Below are positions 53,354-61,930 of a stretch of DNA of 64,000 nt, in pieces. The first letter of the stretch is position 1. Each line of letters begins with the position of its first letter. The position numbers and the translations under genes are program-made. The notes under the pieces are model-generated. The model saw nothing but the letters and a program-made list of their open reading frames with translations, did not search any database and was not told where the DNA came from. The DNA comes from SG8-40 sp963792855 (GTDB lineage: Bacteria > Pseudomonadota > Gammaproteobacteria > Burkholderiales > Eutrophovitaceae): positions 1 to 64,000 of the forward strand of contig CAWBXZ010000010.1 of assembly GCA_963792855.1 (NCBI GenBank), written 5' to 3'.

Positions 53354-53941
53354 TCGATTGTCCTTTGCAATGGTTAAGCCGCTGGTCTGTGTGATGGCCG
53401 AACGGAAACGGCTCGGTGCCATCGCAACAGGCGGCGAAGTGTTTATCAATGTGGAGGCACAATGGTGTCACATTTGGATGACTCCTGCCTGTTTGTGCAA
53501 GGATGCGAGGGCGGATTGAAAGAAGAGCGCGCGAACCGGCGAAGCGTGACACAGGAATCGTAGCGCGGGTTCTTGCTCCCGGGCGACGCCGATCGCCGTT
53601 GCTTTTTGTTCGCCTATGTCATGGTGCGACAGACGGGTACGTCGTTACTCGGACAGGATGTAGAGGCGCTCGGCCCCGGTGCACGAATCGGGTTTCTGGT
53701 GCTGTACTCGATCGGCTTTCCCGGCATGCTCGCACCGTTGCACCCGGTTAGCTCGAACGCAGGTCAGCCTCGCGGTCGTGATGCAGTATTCCGATGCGCA
53801 TTCCGGACTCTTGCGTTCGACCTGCACCTTGTTCATTACGCGACGTTCATTACGCGACGACCATGTGGATTTTCAAATACAGGGCCTGTAGCATGCAACC
53901 CGCGCCTCGTGAATATGGCGAAACTTTTGAAAGGTTCGTTT
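53354..53941. other. Gap with no clear gene
   Basis: The frame of the following methyltransferase is open upstream from 53573 and holds a hydrophobic stretch (ARIGFLVLYSIGFPGMLAPL), but no coherent domain or ribosome site is seen, and frames switch in an irregular way. It may be the remains of a membrane-protein gene. Confidence 0.35.
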
Positions 53942-54751
53942 ATGGCAGGTTTGGAAGAACATTATTCGGCCCGCGACATCGAGGCGCGAATCCTGGCGGC
54001 CCTTCGCGCGGCCGGACTGAATCCCGAGCAGCGCCTGTCACCGGAGAAACTGGGAGCGCTCGATCACTTCCATACCGGAGGGCTGCGTGCGTCACGCGAA
54101 CTTGCGGATCTGGCACAGATTCGGGTCGCGCACCGCGTTCTGGATATTGGCGCAGGATTGGCCGGTCCGGCGCGCATGCTCGCCTCCACGCTCGGCTGCC
54201 GGGTGGATTGCATCGAAATGTCATCCGATTACTGCGCCGGCGCGGAACTGCTGAACCGCCTGACCGGCCTTGATGACCGAATCGCCGTGCACAAGGGCAG
54301 TGCGCTCGACTTGCCGTTTCCGGATGATTCGTTTGATGTCGTGTGGATGCAAAACGTAGGCATGAACATCTCGGACAAGCGCAAGCTCTATTCGGAGATC
54401 TTCCGGGTTCTCAAACCGGGCGGCCGGTTCGCCTTCCAGGAGATGGCTGCCGGCGACGTGCCGACGTCCTACTTTCCCCTTCCGTGGGCGACCGAGCCGG
54501 CCGACAACTGTCTTGTGTCTGTTGAGGAGATGGGATCGCTGCTTGAAGAAGCCGGGTTCATTACCGATCTTCTGGAAGATACGAGCGATGCGCATCTGGG
54601 CGGGGCAACCACCAATGCCACCCCGGCTGCCGCAGGGCAGTTGGGACTGGCGGTGTACGTCGATAATCTCGCGCAGAAAGCCGCCAACGCGCGGCGCAGC
54701 CTTGAAGAAGGTCAGGTTCGGCTTGTCAGAGGCGTTTTCCGGGTGGAGTGA
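53942..54751 (+). CDS. SAM-dependent methyltransferase (class I)
   Basis: A 269-residue methyltransferase. The AdoMet site VLDIGAGLAGPARMLAS lies near residue 65, CIEMSSDYCAGAELL near 93, then LPFPDDSFDVVWMQNVGMNI and IFRVLKPGGRFAFQE near 160, as in the ubiE/COQ5 and sarcosine-type methyltransferases. The end carries an Ala-rich C-terminal region. Substrate is not predicted. Start ATG at 53942 has AAAGG upstream; an ATG at 53915 in the same frame is possible. A more degraded gene of the same superfamily lies at 51296-51671. Confidence 0.85.
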   Translation: MAGLEEHYSARDIEARILAALRAAGLNPEQRLSPEKLGALDHFHTGGLRASRELADLAQIRVAHRVLDIGAGLAGPARMLASTLGCRVDCIEMSSDYCAGAELLNRLTGLDDRIAVHKGSALDLPFPDDSFDVVWMQNVGMNISDKRKLYSEIFRVLKPGGRFAFQEMAAGDVPTSYFPLPWATEPADNCLVSVEEMGSLLEEAGFITDLLEDTSDAHLGGATTNATPAAAGQLGLAVYVDNLAQKAANARRSLEEGQVRLVRGVFRVE

Positions 54752-54943
54752 GTCACCTCGGGCGATGCTCCCGTAACGGGTTTGCGCTTTGCAATCCGAA
54801 GCGGCGATGCGCGTGCAGGTAAACAGACCTGGACGGTGCCAGCCCCGCGCAACGGTTTGGCAGGAGCCGATTATCCGAAGGCAATGAACCAGCGTGCCTG
54901 AAAGCCCTTTATCCCGATATGCGAACTCTCTTAGGACATTCCC

Positions 54944-55624
54944 ATGATTCCAAAAATCACTCTCTATACCGCCGCGCCTTCGCAGAACGCGGTGCGCCCC
55001 GAACTTGCCCTGCTCGAGAAACGCATTCCCTTCAGGAAAGTCCAGGTGGATCTGTTTGGCGGTGAGCACAAGCAGCCGCCCTTCGGAAAGATTACGCCGC
55101 GCCGCCAGGTGCCGACGCTGGTCTACGGCGAGGGCGACAAGGCCATCACCATTTACGAGAGCGTGGCCATCACGCAGTTCATCGACGATATGCACCCGGA
55201 GCCGCCACTGATGCCGCCGGTCAGCAAGCCCGCCATGCGCGCAAAGGCGCTGATGCGGCTCGCGGAGTTCCAGCAGAAGCTCGATCCGAAGAACATTTTT
55301 GGTTCGGTGGTGTTCCGCAAGCAGACCCGCGAGCAGCTCGGCGAGCGTGTCGATGCCTTGCTCGAGGAGTTGTCCCGCTGGGACGCATACGTCGGTGACG
55401 GCCCGTTCCTGTGCGGCGATCAGTTCACACTGGCGGACATCGCCGTTTTCCCGCTACTGATGCATTTCGAAGCGATCGGCTACGACTATGCGAAGCACAC
55501 GCCGTCGTTGTTCGCCTACATGAACCAGTGCAAGGCCCGCCCTTCGGTGGTGCAATCGGGTTGGGTCGAGAACTTCCTGGCGTTCGCCCGCGAGCGCGAG
55601 CCGGGCCAGGTGCTGGCAGGCTAG
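54944..55624 (+). CDS. Glutathione S-transferase family protein
   Basis: A 226-residue protein with an N-terminal thioredoxin-fold domain (ITLYTAAPSQNAVRPELALLEKRIPF; TPRRQVPTLVYGEG; IYESVAITQFIDD, where the ES pair contacts glutathione) and a C-terminal helical domain (LLEELSRWDAYVGDGPFLCGDQFTLADIAVFPLL). The usual N-terminal catalytic Ser or Cys is replaced by the A-P-S-Q-N region, where Ser13 is a candidate. Substrate is unknown. It stands alone. Confidence 0.87.
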   Translation: MIPKITLYTAAPSQNAVRPELALLEKRIPFRKVQVDLFGGEHKQPPFGKITPRRQVPTLVYGEGDKAITIYESVAITQFIDDMHPEPPLMPPVSKPAMRAKALMRLAEFQQKLDPKNIFGSVVFRKQTREQLGERVDALLEELSRWDAYVGDGPFLCGDQFTLADIAVFPLLMHFEAIGYDYAKHTPSLFAYMNQCKARPSVVQSGWVENFLAFAREREPGQVLAG

Positions 55625-56257
55625 TCGCCTCCGGGACCGGCGCTGGAGTTGCAGCGCCAGACTGCTGAGCCGGACAAGCGCCAGTTGCAGTTTCTGAACC
55701 GGAGAGAGCGCGACAAGGAAGTTTGCCAGATTGCCGGTTTCGCCGGGCAAGACCGGCCGGCAGGACACGCCCATCGTCCGGAATATCAGTGCGTCAGACG
55801 CCATCACGCTCGTGTCGCCTTTGACGCAACCCTTGCGTCTGTCATGGAAGAGCTCGGACGAATCCACGTCGTCGGAGGACTTCACGGTCACCGTTTGAAT
55901 CGACGGGGCTCGATACAACCCCGCCTGCTGCATCGGCAATCGCGCCGGACCCCGGGCGCTACCCACCCCGACAATTCCCTGATTCCGCGCTGCATTTTCT
56001 GCTTGTCCATGTGAAAGCAGCGGCGTGCGGACCGGATGCGCGATACGCACCTGCTCGACAAGATGCGCATGACGTTCGCAATTCGTGTGAATGCCATCCG
56101 TATGCCGTTGGTATGGCATCGGTGTGGCATGTGTATGCCATCCGTATCCCATCTGTAAATACCCCGTTCGTAGGATTCATCCTCATCAGCCGGCGAAACA
56201 CACAAAGGTTTCGCTGGTTGGCAAGAGTTCGAACAACAAGGACCAGGGGGTACTTTC
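55625..56257. other. Gap with tandem 11-bp repeat, locus 2
   Basis: Bases 56090-56155 hold six units of 11 bases (AATGCCATCCG, TATGCCGTTGG, TATGGCATCGG, TGTGGCATGTG, TATGCCATCCG, TATCCCATCTG), the same unit as at 36064-36129. The remaining ~560 bases show no recognisable gene; irregular open frames exist on both strands because of the repeat. Confidence 0.6.
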
Positions 56258-56905
56258 ATGAAAACACTGACACTCGCAGCGGTCATTTTGCTGTTTTCCG
56301 GGTGCGCGACCCATAACCAGGTCAGGGTGAGCGCCACCGAAGACATAGAGATAAAAAACCTCGCGGTGATCGTGCCCGACAGCGGCACCTTCGAAGTCCA
56401 GCACGCCCGGCTTCGGCAGGATGCGACATCTGCCGTCTTGTTCGGTTTGATCGGTTACGCGATTGAAAGCGGTTACCGCGACTCCCTCGATGCTGAAAAA
56501 GAACAGCAGGTGCGGGAATACGTGGCGCAGCTGGACTGCGCGGGTGATCTCGCCCGTTCGATCCAGAACACCTTCCGGGAAGAGAGCGATATCGCCAGCA
56601 CGCTGTACCGCAGCGAAAGCGGCCTGTCGGAGGAGCATGACGCGCTGGCCACCTTCCGCGTGGAGCACTGCGGCTTCACCCTCGTTCAGCGTGACAGCGA
56701 ACTGTTCGTGCCTTTCATCACGCTCAATGCCAAGGCGATGTCCGCCGATGGAAAGATCATCTGGGACGACAAGGAAACCTTTACGGGGAAGAAGGAAATC
56801 CGCTTCGACACGATGCTGACCGCAGAAGGCGGCGCGGCAAAGCTGCTCGACGATCTGTTGGCGGAGGCGGGAGCCAGACTCGCCTACCAGATCATTTACC
56901 AATAG
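56258..56905 (+). CDS. Lipoprotein of unknown function
   Basis: A 215-residue protein with lipoprotein signal LAAVILLFSGCATH (Cys16). A beta-rich first part (IEIKNLAVIVPDSGTFEVQH) contains two Cys that could pair (near residues 90 and 135), and the tail is helical (GGAAKLLDDLLAEAGARLAYQII). I do not recognise the family. GGGGGT precedes the ATG. The next lipoprotein gene starts 29 bases after its stop, so they form a unit. Confidence 0.7.
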   Translation: MKTLTLAAVILLFSGCATHNQVRVSATEDIEIKNLAVIVPDSGTFEVQHARLRQDATSAVLFGLIGYAIESGYRDSLDAEKEQQVREYVAQLDCAGDLARSIQNTFREESDIASTLYRSESGLSEEHDALATFRVEHCGFTLVQRDSELFVPFITLNAKAMSADGKIIWDDKETFTGKKEIRFDTMLTAEGGAAKLLDDLLAEAGARLAYQIIYQ

Positions 56906-56934
56906 AAAAAATCCGGAAACGCAGAGGAGGGAAC

Positions 56935-57588
56935 ATGTCTTACCTGAAAAACCTGATCATCATTCTTGCCCTGGTAGTGACTTCCGGGTGCGCATTCACC
57001 GACGCGACCCTGAAAGTCGATTACGACGAGAGCCACGCGACCCGCGGCCCGATCGAGAAAGTAGAGCCACTGAGCTTCGAAGTCGCCTCGTTCGCGGACA
57101 AACGCGAAGACAGGGTCCGAATCGGTTACAAGCGAAATGGTTATGGCCAGAAGACCGCTGACATCTCTACCGAGAAGCCGGTAACCGCCATCGTCGAAGA
57201 TGCCCTCAAAGCAACGATCAAACACAACGGTCATGGGCTGAGTGATGAAGGCCAGGTCATCGTCACCGGAGACGTTACCGAGTTCTGGTTTGATGCCGAC
57301 CCGGGATTCTGGACGGTGCGATTCATGGGCACGGTCGAAAGCAGAATCGAATTCATGGATGCAGCGACGGACGCTTCCATCTACGCCAACGATTACCGCG
57401 GTTACTACGAGAAGGAAACGCCTGGCGGTCTGGAGAATACCTGGACGGAGGTCATGGAGCTTGCACTGGAGAACATGATCGATTCCGTCGTCAAGGATCC
57501 CGAGCTCGCCAAGGCGCTGCGCGCCAATGCCAGGAATACGGGCGCCAGGCCTGAAGTATCGGCGGGGGCCGCGGGCCAACCGCACTGA
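56935..57588 (+). CDS. YajG-like lipoprotein
   Basis: A 217-residue lipoprotein (LALVVTSGCAFT, Cys near residue 19). The mature part has the YajG-like pattern: SFEVASFADKREDRVRIGYKRNGYG, EKPVTAIVEDALKATIKHNGHG, then VIVTGDVTEFWFDADPGFWTVRFMGTVE. Function is unknown. AGGAGG lies 5-6 bases before the ATG. It follows the other lipoprotein gene on the same strand and probably shares its transcript. Confidence 0.75.
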   Translation: MSYLKNLIIILALVVTSGCAFTDATLKVDYDESHATRGPIEKVEPLSFEVASFADKREDRVRIGYKRNGYGQKTADISTEKPVTAIVEDALKATIKHNGHGLSDEGQVIVTGDVTEFWFDADPGFWTVRFMGTVESRIEFMDAATDASIYANDYRGYYEKETPGGLENTWTEVMELALENMIDSVVKDPELAKALRANARNTGARPEVSAGAAGQPH

Positions 57589-57749
57589 TGTATCCGGCTT
57601 GCGTTGTGTGCGCCCGTGACCGGCACACGTCACCGGCGAGCATGGATCAACCCGGGTTTTCAGTTTTCTCTCGCGTAACGAAGCGGAGAAACGACTCGCA
57701 AGAGTCCAAAGCGCATTACTTGTCCACAACAAACAGAAGGAGGTATCCC

Positions 57750-58766
57750 GTGCGTGCTTCACATTTCGGAAAACAAATGACGCAACTGGCGTCGTCTCTC
57801 GTACTCGCATTGCTTTGCGGGCAGACATTCGCCCAGCCCCCGGACATCGACCGGATCGTAGCGTTCGGCGCAAGCCTGAGTGACTCCGGAAACTCGTTCG
57901 TCTGGCTGGCGGAGCCGGAGAATTCAGACTGCGGAACGCGCTTGATCGTGCCGCCCTATGACGCGCTTGACGATCTTCTGGTGCCTGACGGTGCGTATGC
58001 GAAGGGCGGGCATCATTTCACCAACGGTGCAACGTGGGTAGAAGGTTTGGCACGCCATCTCGCGCTTGCCGGAAACACGCGGCCGGCCTTTCGCAACGGC
58101 GGCAAGAAGGCAAGCAATTACGCGGTGGGAGGTGCGCGAGCCGTCGCCGGTTTTCCGTGCCGCTTCAATCTGCCCGCCCAGGTCAATACCTACCTTGGTG
58201 ACTTTGGTTCAACTTCCGGTCGCACTCTGGTTGCCATCGAAATCGGTGGCAACGATGTCAGGGATGCGCTGGTCGCCGCATTAACCCCAGGAGGCAATCC
58301 GGCTCAAAAGATCCAGGATGCGCTCACAAGCCTCTTCCAGAGTATCAACCGACTCTATGGCAGCGGAGCAGTTAACTTTCTGGTTCTCAACGTCCCGGAC
58401 ATCGGTCAGTCTCCCGCGGTGCGCGCAATTGATCAGGCGAACGGGGCAGGGGGTGCGATCATCGCGCTCGCCGGCAGTCTGACCGACGCTTACAACGCCA
58501 ATCTGGCGGCACTCGTCAACAATCTGGGTGCATATCCCGGCATCGACATCAAGATCCTCGATGTTCACCGGACCCTGGATGATGTGCTGGCGAGCCCGGA
58601 AGACTACGGATTTGCGAATGCGTCGGATCCGTGCATCAGTCCGATGCAGCCGCCGTATCAATGCGAAAGCCCCGATCAGTTCGTTTTCTGGGACGGAACG
58701 CATCCCACGCGGGCCATGCATGCAATCGTGGCGCAGCAGGCAATCGCGGCAATTTCCGCACCTTGA
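57750..58766 (+). CDS. Secreted SGNH/GDSL-type esterase or lipase
   Basis: A 338-residue hydrolase with a signal peptide (LASSLVLALLCGQTFAQ, cleavage near residue 27). Block I GASLSDSGNSFV holds the catalytic Ser, block III EIGGNDVRDAL the oxyanion Asn, and block V FWDGTHPTRAMH the Asp and His, so the SGNH set is complete. Two possible disulfides (DCGTRL; DPCISPM...YQCESPD) fit an extracellular enzyme. The GTG at 57750 is chosen because a near-perfect AAGGAGGT lies 8 bases upstream. A terminator hairpin follows at 58803. Confidence 0.9.
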   Translation: MRASHFGKQMTQLASSLVLALLCGQTFAQPPDIDRIVAFGASLSDSGNSFVWLAEPENSDCGTRLIVPPYDALDDLLVPDGAYAKGGHHFTNGATWVEGLARHLALAGNTRPAFRNGGKKASNYAVGGARAVAGFPCRFNLPAQVNTYLGDFGSTSGRTLVAIEIGGNDVRDALVAALTPGGNPAQKIQDALTSLFQSINRLYGSGAVNFLVLNVPDIGQSPAVRAIDQANGAGGAIIALAGSLTDAYNANLAALVNNLGAYPGIDIKILDVHRTLDDVLASPEDYGFANASDPCISPMQPPYQCESPDQFVFWDGTHPTRAMHAIVAQQAIAAISAP

Positions 58767-58802
58767 CCGCGGCACGCGCTTTGAACAAAGCGCGATGAAC
58801 GA

Positions 58803-58838
58803 GGGGCGCTGGCGCATGACGCCGCGCCCCTTTTTTTT
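58803..58838 (+). terminator. Rho-independent terminator
   Basis: GGGGCGC at 58803-58809 pairs with GCGCCCC at 58824-58830, with further pairing inside (TGGCG/CGCC), followed by eight T. It lies 37 bases after the SGNH esterase stop and is the clearest terminator in the window. Confidence 0.9.
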
Positions 58839-59359
58839 GTTGATTGCGCTCCATGCGGGATGGCTGTTTGGCGGTATTCATGATCCGGTTGCCGTGAAAG
58901 CACTGCGCAGGTGGCGGGCAGGGGAACAGCCATTCGGGACAAAAATGACGGGCGCACAGATTGTTTGTGCGCCAATTTGTTTGTGAACCAATTTGTTTGT
59001 GAGGCAATGCCCGAAGCCAGCAAAGGCCGCAATGCAATCCCGCCATCAACAGGAAACCCTGCCGTGGTCGGGGTGAATCAGCGCCACCTGTCGAAATCCC
59101 GGGAACTGTGCGATATTTAGCTTTGCGGAAAACGGGTCGGATGCACGTTCCTGAAGCCTGAAAGTGCAAACGACGCGCAGGGAGTACGATGGGGCGGCAA
59201 CACTCGTGTAACACGCCAGACAGATGATAAATCTGTGCCCACCCCGCGGTTTCTCGTTATAGTGTTCTTGCGGTTCCGCATGTGAACTGGAAGTCATGGT
59301 TTTGCCGGCGCGGGCGCCGGCGTTCAGTGGCAAGACTAATCGTAAACAGGAGGATGAAA
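58839..59359. other. Gap with a 16-bp tandem repeat
   Basis: Three units of 16 bases at 58958-59005: AGATTGTTTGTGCGCC, AATTTGTTTGTGAACC, AATTTGTTTGTGAGGC, differing mainly in the last four bases. The unit is A+T-rich compared with its surroundings. No gene is seen in the gap. Confidence 0.6.
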
Positions 59360-59881
59360 ATGCAATTGAAATCGTTTCTCTCGGCTGCTGCGGCAGTACT
59401 CATTGGTTTGGCTGTAGCGACCGGCGCACAGGCCGATGGCCATATCAAGAACAAGCGGGCTTTGACTCTCGATCTCGCCAAGAAAATTGCGGACGGCTGC
59501 GAGGCCCATTATGCGAAACAGACCGACTGGCGCCCCCTGAATATCGCGATTGTCGACGATGGCGGGAACCTCAAGGTGTTTCGGCGCATGGATAATTCCT
59601 TTCTCCTGAGTATCGACATCGCGTTGTTGAAGGCAAACACCTCGGCGGGCCTCCCGTTCCCGAGCCGCCTGGTTGGTGAACTCGCGTTCGGCAAGGATGG
59701 AAAGCCTGGCGTAGTACCGGGGATCGCCGATATTCCGGGTGTTGCGGCATTTCCCGGCGGATTGCCGATCATGACCAGCGACGGCCAGCATATTGGCGGT
59801 ATCGGTGTCAGCGGTGCGACCGGTGATCAGGACGAAGAATGCGCACAGGCGGGCCTGGACGCAGTCAAGGATATGCTCTAG
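59360..59881 (+). CDS. Secreted GlcG/HbpS-like protein
   Basis: A 173-residue protein with a signal peptide (FLSAAAAVLIGLAVATGAQA) and the GlcG/HbpS (DUF336) fold: LTLDLAKKIADGCEAHYAKQTDWRPLNIAIVDDGGNLKVFRRMD, GVVPGIADIPGVAAFPGGLPI and GGIGVSGATGDQDEECAQAGL. Such proteins bind haem or act as accessory factors to oxidoreductases; nothing here shows which. The ATG at 59360 is chosen over one at 59354 because AGGAGG ends directly before 59354, leaving no spacing, but gives 6 bases to 59360. Confidence 0.87.
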   Translation: MQLKSFLSAAAAVLIGLAVATGAQADGHIKNKRALTLDLAKKIADGCEAHYAKQTDWRPLNIAIVDDGGNLKVFRRMDNSFLLSIDIALLKANTSAGLPFPSRLVGELAFGKDGKPGVVPGIADIPGVAAFPGGLPIMTSDGQHIGGIGVSGATGDQDEECAQAGLDAVKDML

Positions 59882-60177
59882 AGCGTATGCTTGTGATGGA
59901 TCGTGGCGGTGCGTTTTGTCACCGCCTCGATTCATTTGTGATCATCGGGGTCAGATGACGGTGACTTCCGCCGTGATCAGCGCAGCGGACCGGACCGAAC
60001 CCGGCGCTTTCGCCGGAAAGAACGGACGAATCCCCGGTTTCGGACGCCAATTCATAACACTGGCTACAAGGTCAGGCGGGTGACAAACGCGCACGCTTGA
60101 CATAGCGGTTTCGGTTTTTCGCGCAACGCGGACACCACGCCACTCTCGCAGCGAACAGCGAGCCGCCATTTGCGCGC

Positions 60178-60191
60178 TTGATTTAGCGCAA
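60178..60191 (+). promoter_or_regulatory. Possible FNR-type site upstream of the hydrogenase operon
   Basis: TTGATTTAGCGCAA fits the FNR/CRP pattern TTGAT-N4-ATCAA in the first half and three of five bases in the second. It lies 116 bases before the chosen start of the first hydrogenase gene, in a 412-base gap that otherwise shows no gene. Anaerobic control of a hydrogenase operon would be expected, but the site is imperfect. Confidence 0.25.
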
Positions 60192-60293
60192 ACGCTGGCG
60201 CAGTGATACGGGCCAAGCTAGAGTGTTTTCATCATGCCGGGCACAACCCCCAACGCAGGCAGGCAAAGCTCCAGGTCTGAAACAGATTCCAGC

Positions 60294-61457
60294 ATGCGCG
60301 CGACCATATCCAGAGAAGGGCTGCAAAAGCTGATCGATCTGATTCGCCGGCAGGGTTACTGCGTCGTCGGACCGACAGTGCGCGACGGTGCGATTGTCTA
60401 TGACGAAGTCACCGCGCTTGACGATCTGCCGGCGGGCTGGACCGACCATCAGGAAGCCGGCTCGTACCGGCTCTCACGCCGCGATGACGAGGCGCTGTTC
60501 GGTTACGTCGTCGGGCCGCACAGCTGGAAGAAGTTTCTTCACCCGGAACGCTTGCGCCTGTGGAAGGCGCGACGGCAGGGCGATGGCATCAGCCTTGTCG
60601 AAGACGAGGATGCGGTTCCACGGTTTGCCTTGCTCGGCGCGCGAAGTTGCGAGCTGCACGCGATCGCAATCCAGGACAAGGTGTTTCTCGGAGCCGGGCA
60701 TCGCGACCACGACTACAGTCTTCGCCGCGAGAACGCGTTCATTGTCGCGGTCAACTGCGGACAGGCAGGCGGCACCTGCTTCTGCGTGTCGATGCAAACC
60801 GGGCCGGAGGCCACCACCGGCTTCGATCTTGCGCTGACCGAGATTCTCGACGACGGGCCGCACCGTTTTGTCATCGAGGCCGGCAGCCAACAGGGAGAGG
60901 AAGTCCTGCAGCAACTCCCGCACGAAGGGGCGAGCGAAAAGGACGAGGCGGCGGCGCAGGCGGCGCTCTCTGCTGCGCGCAGCCAGATGGGGCGGACCAT
61001 GGATACGGCGGGCATCAAGGAACTGTTGCAAGCTAATCCCGAGCATGCGCGCTGGGACGACGTGGCGTCGCGCTGTCTGAATTGTGCAAACTGCACGATG
61101 GTGTGTCCCACCTGTTTCTGCACAACGGTCGAAGATGTCTCGGACCTGAGCGGCGAGACCGCCGAGCGCTGGCGACGCTGGGATTCGTGTTTTACGCTGG
61201 ACTTTTCCTATGTGCACGGAGGCAGCGTTCGCAACTCTTCGAAATCACGCTACCGTCAATGGATGACCCACAAGCTCTCCAGCTGGATCGACCAGTTCGG
61301 CAGCTCGGGGTGCGTCGGTTGCGGGCGATGCATTACCTGGTGTCCGGTGGGCATCGACATCACTGAAGAAGTGGCGGCAATCCGCGAGCAGGGTGTTCCG
61401 GGAAGCCGCGCGGACGGAATTGAAGCGGGAAAAATTGCGGAGGAGGGGTCGAAATGA
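60294..61457 (+). CDS. hydB: [NiFe] hydrogenase/sulfhydrogenase beta subunit (HydB-like, iron-sulfur)
   Basis: An electron-transfer subunit of a group 3b [NiFe] hydrogenase. The 387 residues follow the HydB/anaerobic sulfite reductase A-like pattern: an N-terminal part with FALLGARSCELHAIAIQDKVF, and two 4Fe-4S clusters in the last third: CLNCANCTMVCPTCFC and CVGCGRCITWCPVGID. It passes electrons between the small subunit and the FAD subunit. ATG at 60294 fits the family start; an in-frame ATG at 60234 would add 20 unconserved residues. The stop overlaps the next gene by 4 bases (ATGA). Confidence 0.88.
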   Translation: MRATISREGLQKLIDLIRRQGYCVVGPTVRDGAIVYDEVTALDDLPAGWTDHQEAGSYRLSRRDDEALFGYVVGPHSWKKFLHPERLRLWKARRQGDGISLVEDEDAVPRFALLGARSCELHAIAIQDKVFLGAGHRDHDYSLRRENAFIVAVNCGQAGGTCFCVSMQTGPEATTGFDLALTEILDDGPHRFVIEAGSQQGEEVLQQLPHEGASEKDEAAAQAALSAARSQMGRTMDTAGIKELLQANPEHARWDDVASRCLNCANCTMVCPTCFCTTVEDVSDLSGETAERWRRWDSCFTLDFSYVHGGSVRNSSKSRYRQWMTHKLSSWIDQFGSSGCVGCGRCITWCPVGIDITEEVAAIREQGVPGSRADGIEAGKIAEEGSK

Positions 61458-61930
61458 AGAACATCGAGGAGTTGCTTCGCCAGCATCCTTTCACCGAGGG
61501 GCTGAACAAGGAAATTGTCGAACTGATCGCCGGATGCGCGAAAAACGTCGTCTATCAGGCGAACGAGTACATTTTCCGTGAAGGAGAACACGCAGACCAT
61601 TTCTATCTCATCCGGCAGGGCACGGTCGCGCTTGAAATGTTTCTGCCGGGCAGGGGGGCGCATACCTTTCTGACGCTCAAGAACGGAGAGATCCTCGGTT
61701 CGGCATGGCTGCTTCCGCCTTACCGCTGGACCCACGACGCGAGAGCGGTCGAACTGACCCGTGGCTTTGCATTCGAGAGCAAGTGCCTGCTCGAAAAATG
61801 CGAGGCGGACCATCACGTCGGCTATGAAATGATGAAACGATTCATTCCGCCCCTGCTCGAACGCCTGCAGGTAGCGCAGTTGCAGATCGCGGACATCTAT
61901 GGCGATGGCAAAGCACAAGCACGTGGCTGA
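61454..61930 (+). CDS. Cyclic-nucleotide-binding domain protein within the hydrogenase operon
   Basis: A 158-residue protein made of one CRP-like cyclic-nucleotide-binding barrel: FTEGLNKEIVELIAGCAKNVVY, ANEYIFREGEHADHFYLIRQGTVALEMF, and the phosphate-loop region GEILGSAWLLPPYRWTHDARA, ending in a helix. No DNA-binding helix-turn-helix follows, so it is not a usual transcription factor. The start overlaps the beta-subunit stop (ATGA) and the end overlaps the gamma-subunit start by 32 bases, so it is firmly part of the operon. It may couple hydrogenase to a cyclic-nucleotide signal, possibly from a cyclase such as the one at 18264; this is inference. Confidence 0.85.
   Translation: MKNIEELLRQHPFTEGLNKEIVELIAGCAKNVVYQANEYIFREGEHADHFYLIRQGTVALEMFLPGRGAHTFLTLKNGEILGSAWLLPPYRWTHDARAVELTRGFAFESKCLLEKCEADHHVGYEMMKRFIPPLLERLQVAQLQIADIYGDGKAQARG

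Noticed and set aside
55900..56200. Minus-strand coding frames rich in HTDGIRMAYGWH-like peptide
   Set aside because: The peptide pattern follows from the 11-bp DNA repeat read through all frames; no start, ribosome site or domain is present.
60097..60130. TTGACA at 60097 as a sigma-70 promoter of the hydrogenase operon
   Set aside because: No -10 element is found at a suitable distance, so it was not annotated.
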